From: Leeuwenhoekiella aequorea
GTDB taxonomy: Bacteria; Bacteroidota; Bacteroidia; Flavobacteriales; Flavobacteriaceae
Direction: 5' to 3'
Length of the DNA stretch: 64,000 nucleotides
NCBI RefSeq assembly: GCF_004104375.1
Contig: NZ_QOVM01000003.1
Span: forward strand, 124,001 to 188,000
Position 1 is the first letter of the stretch; every line of letters begins with the position of its first letter. The notes under the pieces are model-generated. The model was given only the letters and a program-made list of their open reading frames with translations, was not told where the DNA came from and did not search any database. Shown in pieces: positions 34,625 to 43,173 of this stretch. A program made the position numbers and the translations under genes.

Positions 34625-36520
34625 ATGCAGCTACTCTATAGAAATGATTTATTTCTGAAATCTGGATTACTACCAGAAAGTACCTATGCTCAAATAGATA
34701 AAATGAGCAAAAGTATGAATAAGTCGTTTCTTAAAGTCACGCTTAATTATGCATTTCTATCCAGGTTAGCTTACAAGGAGCATATTCTTAAAAATAACAT
34801 CAGTTTTTATCAATTTGATTATACACAGCTTTTTAAACTAAAAAGCGAATTTTCTAAAACCGATTTTGATTTTTTACTCGATCACAATCTATATCCTGTA
34901 AAACTAGAAAATGGCAAAGTAGATCTTATAATTGCAGATCCTTCTGATGACATTAGCATCTCAAAATTTAAAGAGTACTTTTTACTAGATATAGAAACTA
35001 TACACATAGCCGAAGATCTCGATATTGTAAAAGCATTACACATGACTTATGGGGATGCTATTCTGCATAAAGCTGTTTTTGATTTGTATGAGCGGGATAA
35101 TAAAAGCTCTGCTTTGGAAACTTTTACACTTAGGCAAGTGCTGGTATTGGGCGGGATCGGGGTTATCTTACTGACATTCCTATTTATATTTCCGGTTTTT
35201 ACCATTATTAGTATTAACCTGTTTATAAACCTTTTTCTACTATTTGCTATAGGGTTTAAATTCTTACTTACCGTAGTAGGCGCCAAGTCTGAAACTATTC
35301 AGAAAATATCACCGGCCGAGTTGGGCAACTATCCTGATGACGAACTCCCCTATTACACGATACAACTACCTGTATTCAAAGAATCTGAAGTTATTTACAA
35401 ACTGGCTTCAAATCTTCAAAATCTGGATTACCCTAAAGATAAATTAGATGTAAAATTATTAATAGAATCTGATGACGAGGTTACTTTTAATGCGGTAAAA
35501 AACCTCAAATTCCCGTGTATTTTTGATCCGGTTATAATTCCCTATTCGCAGCCTAAAACAAAACCAAAAGCCTGTAATTATGGGTTACATTTTAGTAAAG
35601 GAAAATACCTCACCATTTACGATGCAGAAGACATCCCAGATAGTGACCAGTTAAAAATGGTAAATGCACTGTTTAATAAGTTACCCGACAATTACATCGT
35701 GGTACAGTGTGCTCTAAATTATTTTAATAAGACTGAAAATTTCTTAACCCGAATGTTTACGCTTGAGTATTCATACTGGTTTGATTATATGCTACCGGGA
35801 CTTGATGGTCTGGGAGTTCCCATTCCGCTAGGTGGTACTAGTAATCACTTTAAATTTGACAAACTTATAGAGTTAGGCGGCTGGGATGGTTTTAATGTTA
35901 CTGAAGATGCAGATTTAGGAATTAGAGCCTACGCCAAAGGTTATAAAGTTACGGTGCTTAATTCTACTACCTATGAAGAAGCTAACAATGCATTTTACAA
36001 CTGGATACGGCAGCGCTCCAGATGGATTAAAGGCTATATGCAAACCTATCTGGTGCATATGCGTAATCCTATGAAGTTATTTAGAGAAGTAGGATGGAGT
36101 GGCTTCTGGGGATTTCAATTTTTTATAGGAGGAACCTTTTTTACATTTCTTGCCTACCCTATTTTATTGCTTTTGTTTCTGTTTTACTTTTTCCTCACAT
36201 TAGACATTAGTGAATCTGTGATGGGTTCTTTTAATACTGATATCATCAATTTCTTTAAAATAATATTTCCAGATTGGGTGATTATCTTATCGGTCTTTAA
36301 TTTTATGGCCGGTAATCTATTGATGATATACATTAATATGATTGCTGTCTTCCGTAGAAAATCTTACAGCCTCATCCTTTTTGCTATCACAAATCCTGTT
36401 TATTGGCTAATGCACTCAATATCTGCCTATAAAGGATTATTTCAACTTATATCAAAGCCATTTTATTGGGAAAAAACAAATCACGGTCTTACAAAATCGC
36501 ATAACCCCGATATAAAATGA
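34625..36520 (+). CDS. GT2 polysaccharide synthase with N-terminal GspE-N/MshEN-like domain
   Basis: A 631-residue membrane glycosyltransferase. Residues 1-150 resemble the type II secretion GspE N-terminal/MshEN domain (NLYPVKLENGKVDLIIADPSD), which in some proteins binds cyclic di-GMP. Two membrane helices (about 168-220) are followed by the GT2 catalytic domain with DAED (333-336), TEDAD (426-430) and QRSRW (463-467), the DxD, TED and QxxRW motifs of processive synthases. Four or so helices close the chain. It is the catalytic centre of the operon; the polymer (cellulose, mannan or mixed) is not readable from sequence. Confidence 0.85.
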   Translation: MQLLYRNDLFLKSGLLPESTYAQIDKMSKSMNKSFLKVTLNYAFLSRLAYKEHILKNNISFYQFDYTQLFKLKSEFSKTDFDFLLDHNLYPVKLENGKVDLIIADPSDDISISKFKEYFLLDIETIHIAEDLDIVKALHMTYGDAILHKAVFDLYERDNKSSALETFTLRQVLVLGGIGVILLTFLFIFPVFTIISINLFINLFLLFAIGFKFLLTVVGAKSETIQKISPAELGNYPDDELPYYTIQLPVFKESEVIYKLASNLQNLDYPKDKLDVKLLIESDDEVTFNAVKNLKFPCIFDPVIIPYSQPKTKPKACNYGLHFSKGKYLTIYDAEDIPDSDQLKMVNALFNKLPDNYIVVQCALNYFNKTENFLTRMFTLEYSYWFDYMLPGLDGLGVPIPLGGTSNHFKFDKLIELGGWDGFNVTEDADLGIRAYAKGYKVTVLNSTTYEEANNAFYNWIRQRSRWIKGYMQTYLVHMRNPMKLFREVGWSGFWGFQFFIGGTFFTFLAYPILLLLFLFYFFLTLDISESVMGSFNTDIINFFKIIFPDWVIILSVFNFMAGNLLMIYINMIAVFRRKSYSLILFAITNPVYWLMHSISAYKGLFQLISKPFYWEKTNHGLTKSHNPDIK

Positions 36521-38064
36521 AAAATGCATTTTCAATATTTATAATCGGTTTGTTTTTTTCTGCGTATTACGTGGGGCTGGGCTACTATGAATATTCTTTG
36601 GGCTTTAAATATCTGGAGCCGCTATTTATGAGTGATCGGTTGCAGCTTTTGTTTACGAATGATATTAAAACACTAGAGCTTTTTTACTTCACCTATCCGG
36701 TGATTTCTCAACTAATAACAATCCCGGCAGGATTAATAGATCCACTGCTGGCACCTATGATCACCTCTGGGATTACTGTAGGTTTTTTTGCTGCCTATAT
36801 TGTAGTTATACTATTTAAGCAAAAGCTCCCTATAGTTTCTGTAATTATTACATTGTATTTTTTGTGCAGTCCGGTAATCATATCTGTCGCAACATCGGGC
36901 ACATCTCTGTATTTATATCTTATACTGTATTATTTCTTTTTCCATTTTCTATTTAGATATACACGAGATTTTACAACCTATAATTTTGTAATACTTAGTT
37001 TATGTCTTACGCTATTTGTATTTCTCAACTATTCTTTTTTATGGATGGTTGTTTTTATGCTTCCGCTCATTTTTCTATTTAGTTTGTTTAATTCGCCGGG
37101 AATACAAAAGTCATATCTGGGTATTTTTACTGAACTTACTCAGAGTAGAGTTACCGCCAGAGAACTTGTTGGGAGTTCGCTTTCTACCGTATTAGTCATC
37201 GTTTTTACACCACTGGTGAGTTTGTTATTTTTTCTCACAATTAATTACTGGTTTACGGGTGACTTTATGTTTTTTAGCACTACCAAAACCGCATCCTGGG
37301 ATCAGCATCCCTTTTTAGATTTTGTATTCTACAATACTTCAGAAAATTTTATAGATCTTGGAACAAGTTGGGATTATCTCTCTATCTCAATACTTGCATT
37401 GTCACCGGTGTTTCTTACTGCTTTTCTGATCGGAAGAAAAAAGTTGTTGTTTCAATTAATTATGCTTCTTGTACCGGTGTGGATATTATATTCGAAAAAT
37501 TCTAACTCGGCAGTTTTACTCTCTTTGTCAGATTTTTTAATTATTACTGCAGCCGGAATCGCAGCATTCATACATTTTTTTCATACCTCATTACTGCCTG
37601 TATTTTCAAAAAGCAAGGTGCTGCACCTAATAACGTTTATCTTACTCCTCATCAATTTAGGTGGTGAGTATTTTTATTTTACGCATACATATACCAACCA
37701 GGAGCAAAATATGCTGGCTTTCTTAAAACAGGAAAAGCCTTTAAATAGTGATGCAACAGCAGATATGGCAGATTTTATAAATAAGAATTTGCCTAAAGAT
37801 GCTACCATACTTACAGATAATACTTTGTTTTATCCTACAATCGCTTTGTCGCGTGATCAAGTGAAGTATGTAGATCAATTTGATCCCAATTATTACAACG
37901 CTTTACAGGCACCACAAGTTCACGCAGATTATATTTTAATTCTGAATAATTCCGAGCAACGCGATCAAAAAGACGGCGTAAAATATGTGGTAGATCAAAC
38001 TGATATCGAGCTGCAAACTCAATATACAAATACACTTTTCAGCTTAATACAGATTAAAAAATAA
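36517..38064 (+). CDS. Polytopic membrane protein of the exopolysaccharide operon
   Basis: A 515-residue protein with about ten membrane helices and a soluble C-terminal part (from about residue 395: LKQEKPLNSDATADMADFINKNLPKDATIL). The layout recalls GT39/ArnT-like or EpsG-like membrane transferases, but no conserved catalytic acidic motif stands out, so I leave the function open. It overlaps the synthase gene by four bases (ATGA) and so belongs to the same machine, perhaps adding a substituent or aiding export. Confidence 0.7.
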   Translation: MKNAFSIFIIGLFFSAYYVGLGYYEYSLGFKYLEPLFMSDRLQLLFTNDIKTLELFYFTYPVISQLITIPAGLIDPLLAPMITSGITVGFFAAYIVVILFKQKLPIVSVIITLYFLCSPVIISVATSGTSLYLYLILYYFFFHFLFRYTRDFTTYNFVILSLCLTLFVFLNYSFLWMVVFMLPLIFLFSLFNSPGIQKSYLGIFTELTQSRVTARELVGSSLSTVLVIVFTPLVSLLFFLTINYWFTGDFMFFSTTKTASWDQHPFLDFVFYNTSENFIDLGTSWDYLSISILALSPVFLTAFLIGRKKLLFQLIMLLVPVWILYSKNSNSAVLLSLSDFLIITAAGIAAFIHFFHTSLLPVFSKSKVLHLITFILLLINLGGEYFYFTHTYTNQEQNMLAFLKQEKPLNSDATADMADFINKNLPKDATILTDNTLFYPTIALSRDQVKYVDQFDPNYYNALQAPQVHADYILILNNSEQRDQKDGVKYVVDQTDIELQTQYTNTLFSLIQIKK

Positions 38065-38069
38065 CAATT

Positions 38070-38456
38070 ATGGAATTAGAAGAGCAGATAAAAATTCTCA
38101 CCGTAGATGACAACCCGGTTAATCTTTTTCTAATTTCTACAATTGTAAAGAAAATTTGCCCAGATGCTATTGTTTACGAGGCAAAAAATGGAGCCGAAGC
38201 GCTGGAATACTATAAGCAAAACGCACCCGATTTGCTATTTCTCGATCTTAAATTACCCGATATTCACGGACTCGAGGTAGCCAAAATAATAAGAGCTACA
38301 GACTCTGGTAAGCGAACGCCTATTGTAGTGGTAAGTGCAAATAACGCTGAAGAGTCTGGATACGATGCATCATCAAATCTTATAGATGATTTTGTAGATA
38401 AGCCTATTAAATATGATTCTCTAAAAGCTATTATCGATAAGTTTATTTTAGATTAA
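38070..38456 (+). CDS. Single-domain response regulator (receiver)
   Basis: A 128-residue receiver domain with no output domain. The acidic pocket is D13/D14, the phospho-acceptor is D59 in LLFLDLKLPD, the switch residue is S89, and the conserved lysine is K111 in VDKP. It begins five bases after the membrane protein and is the last gene of the operon whose first gene is the kinase-like protein. It probably acts by protein contact on a synthase component, a CheY-like mode; that is inference. Confidence 0.88.
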   Translation: MELEEQIKILTVDDNPVNLFLISTIVKKICPDAIVYEAKNGAEALEYYKQNAPDLLFLDLKLPDIHGLEVAKIIRATDSGKRTPIVVVSANNAEESGYDASSNLIDDFVDKPIKYDSLKAIIDKFILD

Positions 38457-38698
38457 TTTAATAGTCGGTATAACCTTATTGTCTTGGAAGTAACAATCTA
38501 ACTTTTCATCTCAACTGTATTTCAGTACGAGTAGACTGATAGACCGAATTTCTAATAACAGTCTCGAAAACAATTTCTCTTAAGCCTTTCAGTACAAATT
38601 CAAACTTACACTGCTGCAATTGATTCGCTCGAATATAAAGTATCATTTTCATAAAATAAACCTTACTTTTTAAATCAAAAAACCACCGGAATACAACA
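38457..38698. other. Intergenic region without recognised gene
   Basis: About 240 bases between the receiver gene and the hxlA terminator. A short minus-strand frame here has no recognisable product and runs into the terminator hairpin. Nothing else was seen. Confidence 0.5.
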
Positions 38699-38738
38699 AA
38701 AAGCCCCCTGCAAATCAACAGATTTGCAGGGGGCTTTT
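38699..38738 (-). terminator. Strong terminator, hxlBA operon (bidirectional)
   Basis: Perfect 18-base arms 38699-38716 and 38721-38738 around loop AACA, GC-rich core with A and T runs at both ends. It serves hxlA on the minus strand and could also stop the exopolysaccharide operon on the plus strand. Confidence 0.9.
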
Positions 38739-38757
38739 GTTTTTATTGATGCTTCAA

Positions 38758-39387
38758 TTATGCATTAAGTATATCGCGTAATTCTTTTGCTGCAGCTGCA
38801 GGATCTTCAGCTCCGTAGATTGCTCCGCCGGCAACGGCTACTACCGCTCCAGATTCTTTTACTGCTTTGATGGTATCTTTGTTAACACCACCAGCGATCG
38901 ATACCGGTACACCGGCGCTTTTAGCTTCATCGATTAGTACCTGTACAGAATAACCGTCAAGAGCTTGCTCGTCTAAACCGGCGTGTAATTCCACAAATTT
39001 CACTCCAAATGCAGATACTTCTTTTGCGCGTTGCACACGGTCTTTTACACCTATAGTATCTACAACCACGCCTTTATTACGCTCATTGGCTGCTTTAACT
39101 GCGCCTTTAATTGTTGCATCATCTACAGATCCTAAAATCGTAACAAAATCTGCTCCTGCATCAAAAGCTAATCCTGCTTCTAACTCACCAGTATCTGCAG
39201 TTTTGAAATCTGCAAATACTTGCTTGTCTGGAAATGCATCTTTCATTGCACGTATTACAGAAACTCCTTCACTTTTAATAAGCGGAGTACCTAATTCTAT
39301 AATATCTACGTAAGGAGCCACTTTCTCTGCAAGAGCTAACGCATCTTTTGTATTTAGTAAATCGATTGCTACTTGTAACTTAGTCAT
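38758..39387 (-). CDS. hxlA: 3-hexulose-6-phosphate synthase
   Basis: A 209-residue TIM-barrel enzyme of the orotidine-phosphate-decarboxylase suprafamily that condenses formaldehyde with ribulose 5-phosphate, or runs in reverse. Visible motifs are LQVAIDLLN, VDIIELGTPLIKSEG, VFADFKTADTGELE, FVTILGSVDDATIKGAVK and SIAGGVNKDT, matching HxlA rather than the related keto-gulonate-phosphate decarboxylase. It follows hxlB on the same strand with a 33-base gap. In an organism with no sign of methylotrophy it probably detoxifies formaldehyde or supplies ribose phosphate. Confidence 0.9.
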   Translation of the reverse strand: MTKLQVAIDLLNTKDALALAEKVAPYVDIIELGTPLIKSEGVSVIRAMKDAFPDKQVFADFKTADTGELEAGLAFDAGADFVTILGSVDDATIKGAVKAANERNKGVVVDTIGVKDRVQRAKEVSAFGVKFVELHAGLDEQALDGYSVQVLIDEAKSAGVPVSIAGGVNKDTIKAVKESGAVVAVAGGAIYGAEDPAAAAKELRDILNA

Positions 39388-39420
39388 AATATGCTGTATT
39401 TAAATTATTTATTATTTGTG

Positions 39421-40002
39421 TTATTCTAAATTAGAATGTCTTTTATATAGTTCTTCGGCACTACTCCCATCTATTGACCACAAAGTTTGTATCAATGCAT
39501 CAAAAAATAAGAGTAAGGCTTGTTCAAATAAACTGCCTGCATATTGATCAGACACCGTGTTTTCATGTGCCTGTTTTTGAGCTGCAGGGATGTTCACGAT
39601 ATAGTCACTTAACGCTGCCAGTTCAGAAGCTGCATCGGTTGTAAAACAAGCCACCTTTGCATTTTGGTCTTTTGCGGTTTTAGCTGCTCGTATTACTGTA
39701 CTTGTTGTTCCAGAGCCAGATCCTGCAATTAATAAATCACCAGATCCTATCGCCGGCGTGGTGGTTTCTCCCACAACATAAGCGGTAAATCCTAAGTGCA
39801 TCAAGCGCATTGCTGCCGCTTTCATCATCAATCCGCTGCGGCCCATTCCTATTAAAAAAATGACTTTTGCTTCTTGAATAGGATCTACTAAAGCACTTAA
39901 TTGCTGAAAATCAAATTGTTCTAACAGCTGTTTGTGTTCGTTGAGAATGCTATTCATTGCCTCCTCACTCTTCTTATTTATATTTATCTGCTGTGCGCTC
40001 AT
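39421..40002 (-). CDS. hxlB: 6-phospho-3-hexuloisomerase
   Basis: A 193-residue SIS-domain isomerase that converts 3-hexulose 6-phosphate to fructose 6-phosphate. Seen are KVIFLIGMGRSGLMMKAAAMRLMHLG, VGETTTPAIGSGDLLIAGSGSGTT and a C-terminal FEQALLLFFDALI. I chose the ATG at 40002 over the GTG at 40038, because a TATCTTTG promoter box at 40023-40030 would otherwise lie within the coding region. It forms an operon with hxlA and is divergent from an AraC-type regulator. Confidence 0.92.
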   Translation of the reverse strand: MSAQQININKKSEEAMNSILNEHKQLLEQFDFQQLSALVDPIQEAKVIFLIGMGRSGLMMKAAAMRLMHLGFTAYVVGETTTPAIGSGDLLIAGSGSGTTSTVIRAAKTAKDQNAKVACFTTDAASELAALSDYIVNIPAAQKQAHENTVSDQYAGSLFEQALLLFFDALIQTLWSIDGSSAEELYKRHSNLE

Positions 40003-40022
40003 AGTTTGATTTTTGTACGCTG

Positions 40023-40030
40023 CAAAGATA
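40023..40030 (-). promoter_or_regulatory. hxlBA promoter -7 element
   Basis: Reads TATCTTTG on the minus strand, a perfect Bacteroidota -7 box, 20 bases upstream of the chosen hxlB start. No TTTG -33 box at normal spacing, which fits a promoter that depends on an activator such as the divergent AraC protein. Confidence 0.6.
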
Positions 40031-40187
40031 TCGAGCACATTAGCTAACCGGTGTTACAATGTGATAGTTGTCTGGTACAATTTGCTAAGTATGTATAATA
40101 TTTTGTTAATGATGTATTATAACGTGGTACAATATGGAAATAATCTACTCTTTGCATAACTTGTAAGTTTTCTAAAATCCCTATAGT

Positions 40188-41030
40188 ATGCTTAGCGACA
40201 AAACTATATATATACGCGATCTGGCAAATTGCCCACCTGCCTATCTGGAAGATCCTGCCCGAAGAGAATTTTTTGAAATCGTTTGGCTCCATAATGAAGA
40301 AGCCTTGCACGAACCCTATCACGACTTTGAAACCTTGCGTGGCGATTGGATTTATTTGATTCCGCCGTATCGGGTACACCAACTCAACAAAGCTGGTAAA
40401 AAGGGCGTTTTGTTGTCCTTTAAGCAAGAATTACTGGAAGATGATATAAAAGAATTTTTACTGGATGTTTTTAGAATGTTCAATATTCAAGGAGAATTCT
40501 CGTGTTTACAAGTAACCGAAGAAAGTGAGAAAGGACTGGTCTCTATATTTAATCTGCTTCAGGAAGAATACAATCACGAGGAAGTGAATCTCATTATGAT
40601 AAAGGCACTTCTAAAGGTTTTTTTACTGAAATTAATACAGTTAAAAGAACAGCATTTTACACGACAGGACATCAATGAAAAACGTATTTACGAATTTATG
40701 ATGCTCATCGAACTGAATTTTTACGAGGAGCGCAAAGCAGATTTCTATGCAAACAAACTTGATCTAAGCACAAAACGCCTCAATCAAATTTTAAAAGAGA
40801 AGCTTGATAAAACTGCGGTTCAGCTAATACACGATCGCATTATTCTAGAAGCCAAAAGGCAAATAATACATAGTGAAAATACAATTAAAGAGATCGCCTA
40901 TAATTTACAGTTTAAAGATCCCAGTTATTTTAGTCGGTTTTTTAAACTACATACAAACCAGACTCCAAATGAGTTTCAAGACAAAGTCACAAATCATGTG
41001 ATTACACGGGATAACACCTTGTATTCCTAA
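40188..41030 (+). CDS. AraC family transcriptional regulator, probable hxlBA regulator
   Basis: A 280-residue regulator with an N-terminal cupin-like domain (WIYLIPPYRVHQLNKAGKKG) and a C-terminal AraC-type double helix-turn-helix (ANKLDLSTKRLNQILKEKLD and IAYNLQFKDPSYFSRFFKLHTNQTPNEF). It is divergent from hxlBA with 185 bases between starts, the usual set-up for a dedicated regulator. The signal might be formaldehyde or a sugar phosphate; nothing in the sequence decides. Confidence 0.88.
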   Translation: MLSDKTIYIRDLANCPPAYLEDPARREFFEIVWLHNEEALHEPYHDFETLRGDWIYLIPPYRVHQLNKAGKKGVLLSFKQELLEDDIKEFLLDVFRMFNIQGEFSCLQVTEESEKGLVSIFNLLQEEYNHEEVNLIMIKALLKVFLLKLIQLKEQHFTRQDINEKRIYEFMMLIELNFYEERKADFYANKLDLSTKRLNQILKEKLDKTAVQLIHDRIILEAKRQIIHSENTIKEIAYNLQFKDPSYFSRFFKLHTNQTPNEFQDKVTNHVITRDNTLYS

Positions 41031-41129
41031 TTTTTCAGAAATGCAGAAATCTGTAATTCTAATTAACCTAGGATTAACCTGCACGTAACAATGTCTTTTT
41101 TTTAAAAGCCTACTTTTAAAAAAAAGGTT

Positions 41130-41750
41130 ATGCATACATTACTTACGGCTCCCAATAATGAATACCTCAACTATAATGAGTTTTCCTTATTTGACTATTT
41201 AATTAATAAAGGTTTTGATGATCTCGATTTAAAGATTAAAACACAAACTTTTAGAAAAGGTACATATATATACCAACCTCCAGCAAACCAAGGCTATGTT
41301 TATGAAATTGTGACTGGTGCTGTGAAGCTAGGTTCCTATACCGAAACCGGTACTGAATTTGTACACGATATTATACACACAGGAGACTATTTTGGGAATT
41401 TAAAGTATTTAAACAATCAGTTCTTTGAATTCTCTAAAACACTTGTGAGCTCTACCATTCGAATGTATAAACTCGATTTTTTTAAAGAGATTGTTCCTCA
41501 AGATTCTTTTTTGGCAGAGTGGTTTATGTCGTACTTAGTGAAGCGCTGGTGCCAGAGTGAGAAGAAAATAAAAATTATCAAAGAGAAAGATTTGCAGCAT
41601 AAAATAAAGAGCTTGCGATCGCTATATAATCTACCAATTATTGATGCTGATAATGAAACCTATAATTTGTATGACTTACTAACCCAGCAAGAGCTGGGGG
41701 ACATTGCTGGTGCTTCACGCCAGACAATATCCCTTGCTCAGAAACTCTAA
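41130..41750 (+). CDS. Crp/Fnr family regulator with shortened C-terminus
   Basis: A 206-residue protein. Residues 30-140 form the cyclic-nucleotide-binding-like sensor (FRKGTYIYQPPANQGYVYEIVTGAVKLG, HTGDYFG). Residues 170-206 begin the Crp helix-turn-helix (LLTQQELGDIAGASRQTISL), but the chain stops at AQKL, inside or just after the recognition helix. About 15-20 residues of wing normally follow. The stop lies only 11 bases from the convergent phosphodiesterase gene. It may be a weakened or altered regulator. No signal ligand can be read. Confidence 0.82.
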   Translation: MHTLLTAPNNEYLNYNEFSLFDYLINKGFDDLDLKIKTQTFRKGTYIYQPPANQGYVYEIVTGAVKLGSYTETGTEFVHDIIHTGDYFGNLKYLNNQFFEFSKTLVSSTIRMYKLDFFKEIVPQDSFLAEWFMSYLVKRWCQSEKKIKIIKEKDLQHKIKSLRSLYNLPIIDADNETYNLYDLLTQQELGDIAGASRQTISLAQKL

Positions 41751-41761
41751 AATCAATCTTA

Positions 41762-43120
41762 CTATTCAGAAATAATCCCGGGATGATATATCCCATCTTT
41801 AACGGCAAAGTCAAGGTTTAAAAGTTTTGAAATTAAAGGCGCTATATCTTCAAGGCCTAGCACATCAATTTCTTTAGGTGTGGTTTTTATTCCTGCACCA
41901 GAAATTATAAATCCGGTTTGTATTTGCTTGATATCAGGAAAATAACCGTGAGTTCCACCAGAACGTGCTTCTAATAAGTTTCCGGTTGCTTTACCAGACA
42001 TTGCAATACCCGGCACAGGATTTATAGCCAATACGACATTAGGATCTGTACCTATATCTTGCAATTCTTTTTGTTCTACAATTCTAAATAACTTCTTAGT
42101 TGATAGCGGTAAACTGGCTAATTTTGATTTAATTGCCTGTAGAGTTTTTGTATCATTTTTATCTTTCAAATGTAGAAAGGCAGCTGCACCAGAAGTATTA
42201 AAGTATGCCTTCCACTCTTTGCGTTCTGTATCTGCATTTACAATTCCTAGTTCGCTTAACCATACATTAGGTTTTAGAGCAGAATGAATATCTACAAAAC
42301 CGTGATCTCCTGTAATTATGAACGTTGTTCTATCTAGAACACCTGCGCGCTCTGCCGCTTCCTTAATTTTTCCGATAGCTCGGTCGATTGCAGCAAGTGC
42401 AAAAGGAACTTTATGTCCTTCCCTGCCCTCTTCGTGCTGAAAATGATCACTAGCAATGAGATGTATCGTCATAAAATTAGGCTTGTATTCTTCCAGAACA
42501 TAAGCAGCCATCTCACCAGTACGATCTTCTCTGTTTAAATAATCACCATTAAACGTACGCTCATTTAATTTACCAAGAACGGCTGTTTCCATTTCAGCAA
42601 GCAAACCTTTAGGAGTTTCATTATCTCGCATAGGTTCGATTCTTCCGTAGTCACTTTCCAATGTCCATACCTCCGGAATATTATACGTTATGGGTGCACC
42701 TACGGAAACCGGCCATATAAAACTTGCACTGGTTAAACCCTTCGCTTTAACCGCGTCCCAAAGGGTGGGCGTTTGTATTAAATTATATTCCCAGTACCAC
42801 TTTTCTGAAGGCATGTCGTATTCAAACGGACTATTATAATAAATACCGTGTTTTGCCGGTAAAGCTCCTGTAACTAGTGTGGTATGTGATGGGTAGGTAA
42901 CAGAAGGAAAAACACCTCGCACACCACTAGCCGTAACACCGTGATTCTTCAGGTCTTTCATATTAAGCACCGGCCATTTTGATTCGTTGTAAAATTCTGG
43001 TCTAAAACCATCTATCGATATCAAAATTACGTGATCGCTAATGCGCTCTTGTGCCTGAATGGAATTTGTAAACAACGTAGAACCTGCTACTACAAGCAGA
43101 ATAGATTTTAATAATCTCAT
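41762..43120 (-). CDS. Alkaline-phosphatase-superfamily phosphodiesterase (NPP type)
   Basis: A 452-residue exported enzyme. The signal peptide ends near residue 24. The metal site begins with D37 in ISIDGFRPEF, the nucleophile is T75 in FPSVTYPSHTTLVTG, and later metal ligands are in LIASDHFQHEEG and ITGDHGFVDIH plus GTHGYFPD. This is the nucleotide pyrophosphatase/phosphodiesterase branch, which cleaves phosphodiesters such as nucleotides or glycerophospho-compounds. It lies behind a terminator after the Oar-like receptor gene, so it may have its own promoter or depend on read-through. Confidence 0.88.
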   Translation of the reverse strand: MRLLKSILLVVAGSTLFTNSIQAQERISDHVILISIDGFRPEFYNESKWPVLNMKDLKNHGVTASGVRGVFPSVTYPSHTTLVTGALPAKHGIYYNSPFEYDMPSEKWYWEYNLIQTPTLWDAVKAKGLTSASFIWPVSVGAPITYNIPEVWTLESDYGRIEPMRDNETPKGLLAEMETAVLGKLNERTFNGDYLNREDRTGEMAAYVLEEYKPNFMTIHLIASDHFQHEEGREGHKVPFALAAIDRAIGKIKEAAERAGVLDRTTFIITGDHGFVDIHSALKPNVWLSELGIVNADTERKEWKAYFNTSGAAAFLHLKDKNDTKTLQAIKSKLASLPLSTKKLFRIVEQKELQDIGTDPNVVLAINPVPGIAMSGKATGNLLEARSGGTHGYFPDIKQIQTGFIISGAGIKTTPKEIDVLGLEDIAPLISKLLNLDFAVKDGIYHPGIISE

Positions 43121-43135
43121 AGGTATAGTTTAAAA

Positions 43136-43160
43136 AGAGGCTGCTGTACTTGCAGCCTCT
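43136..43160 (-). terminator. Terminator after the Oar-like receptor gene
   Basis: Arms 43136-43144 (AGAGGCTGC) and 43152-43160, with five T residues following on the minus strand. Confidence 0.75.
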
Positions 43161-43173
43161 GATATTTTATTTA

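Noticed and set aside
38506-38718. Short minus-strand open frame between the receiver gene and hxlA
   Set aside because: Runs through the strong terminator hairpin and has no recognisable domain.
40003-40038. GTG start for hxlB
   Set aside because: It would place a perfect TATCTTTG promoter element inside the coding region; the ATG at 40002 gives a normal protein.
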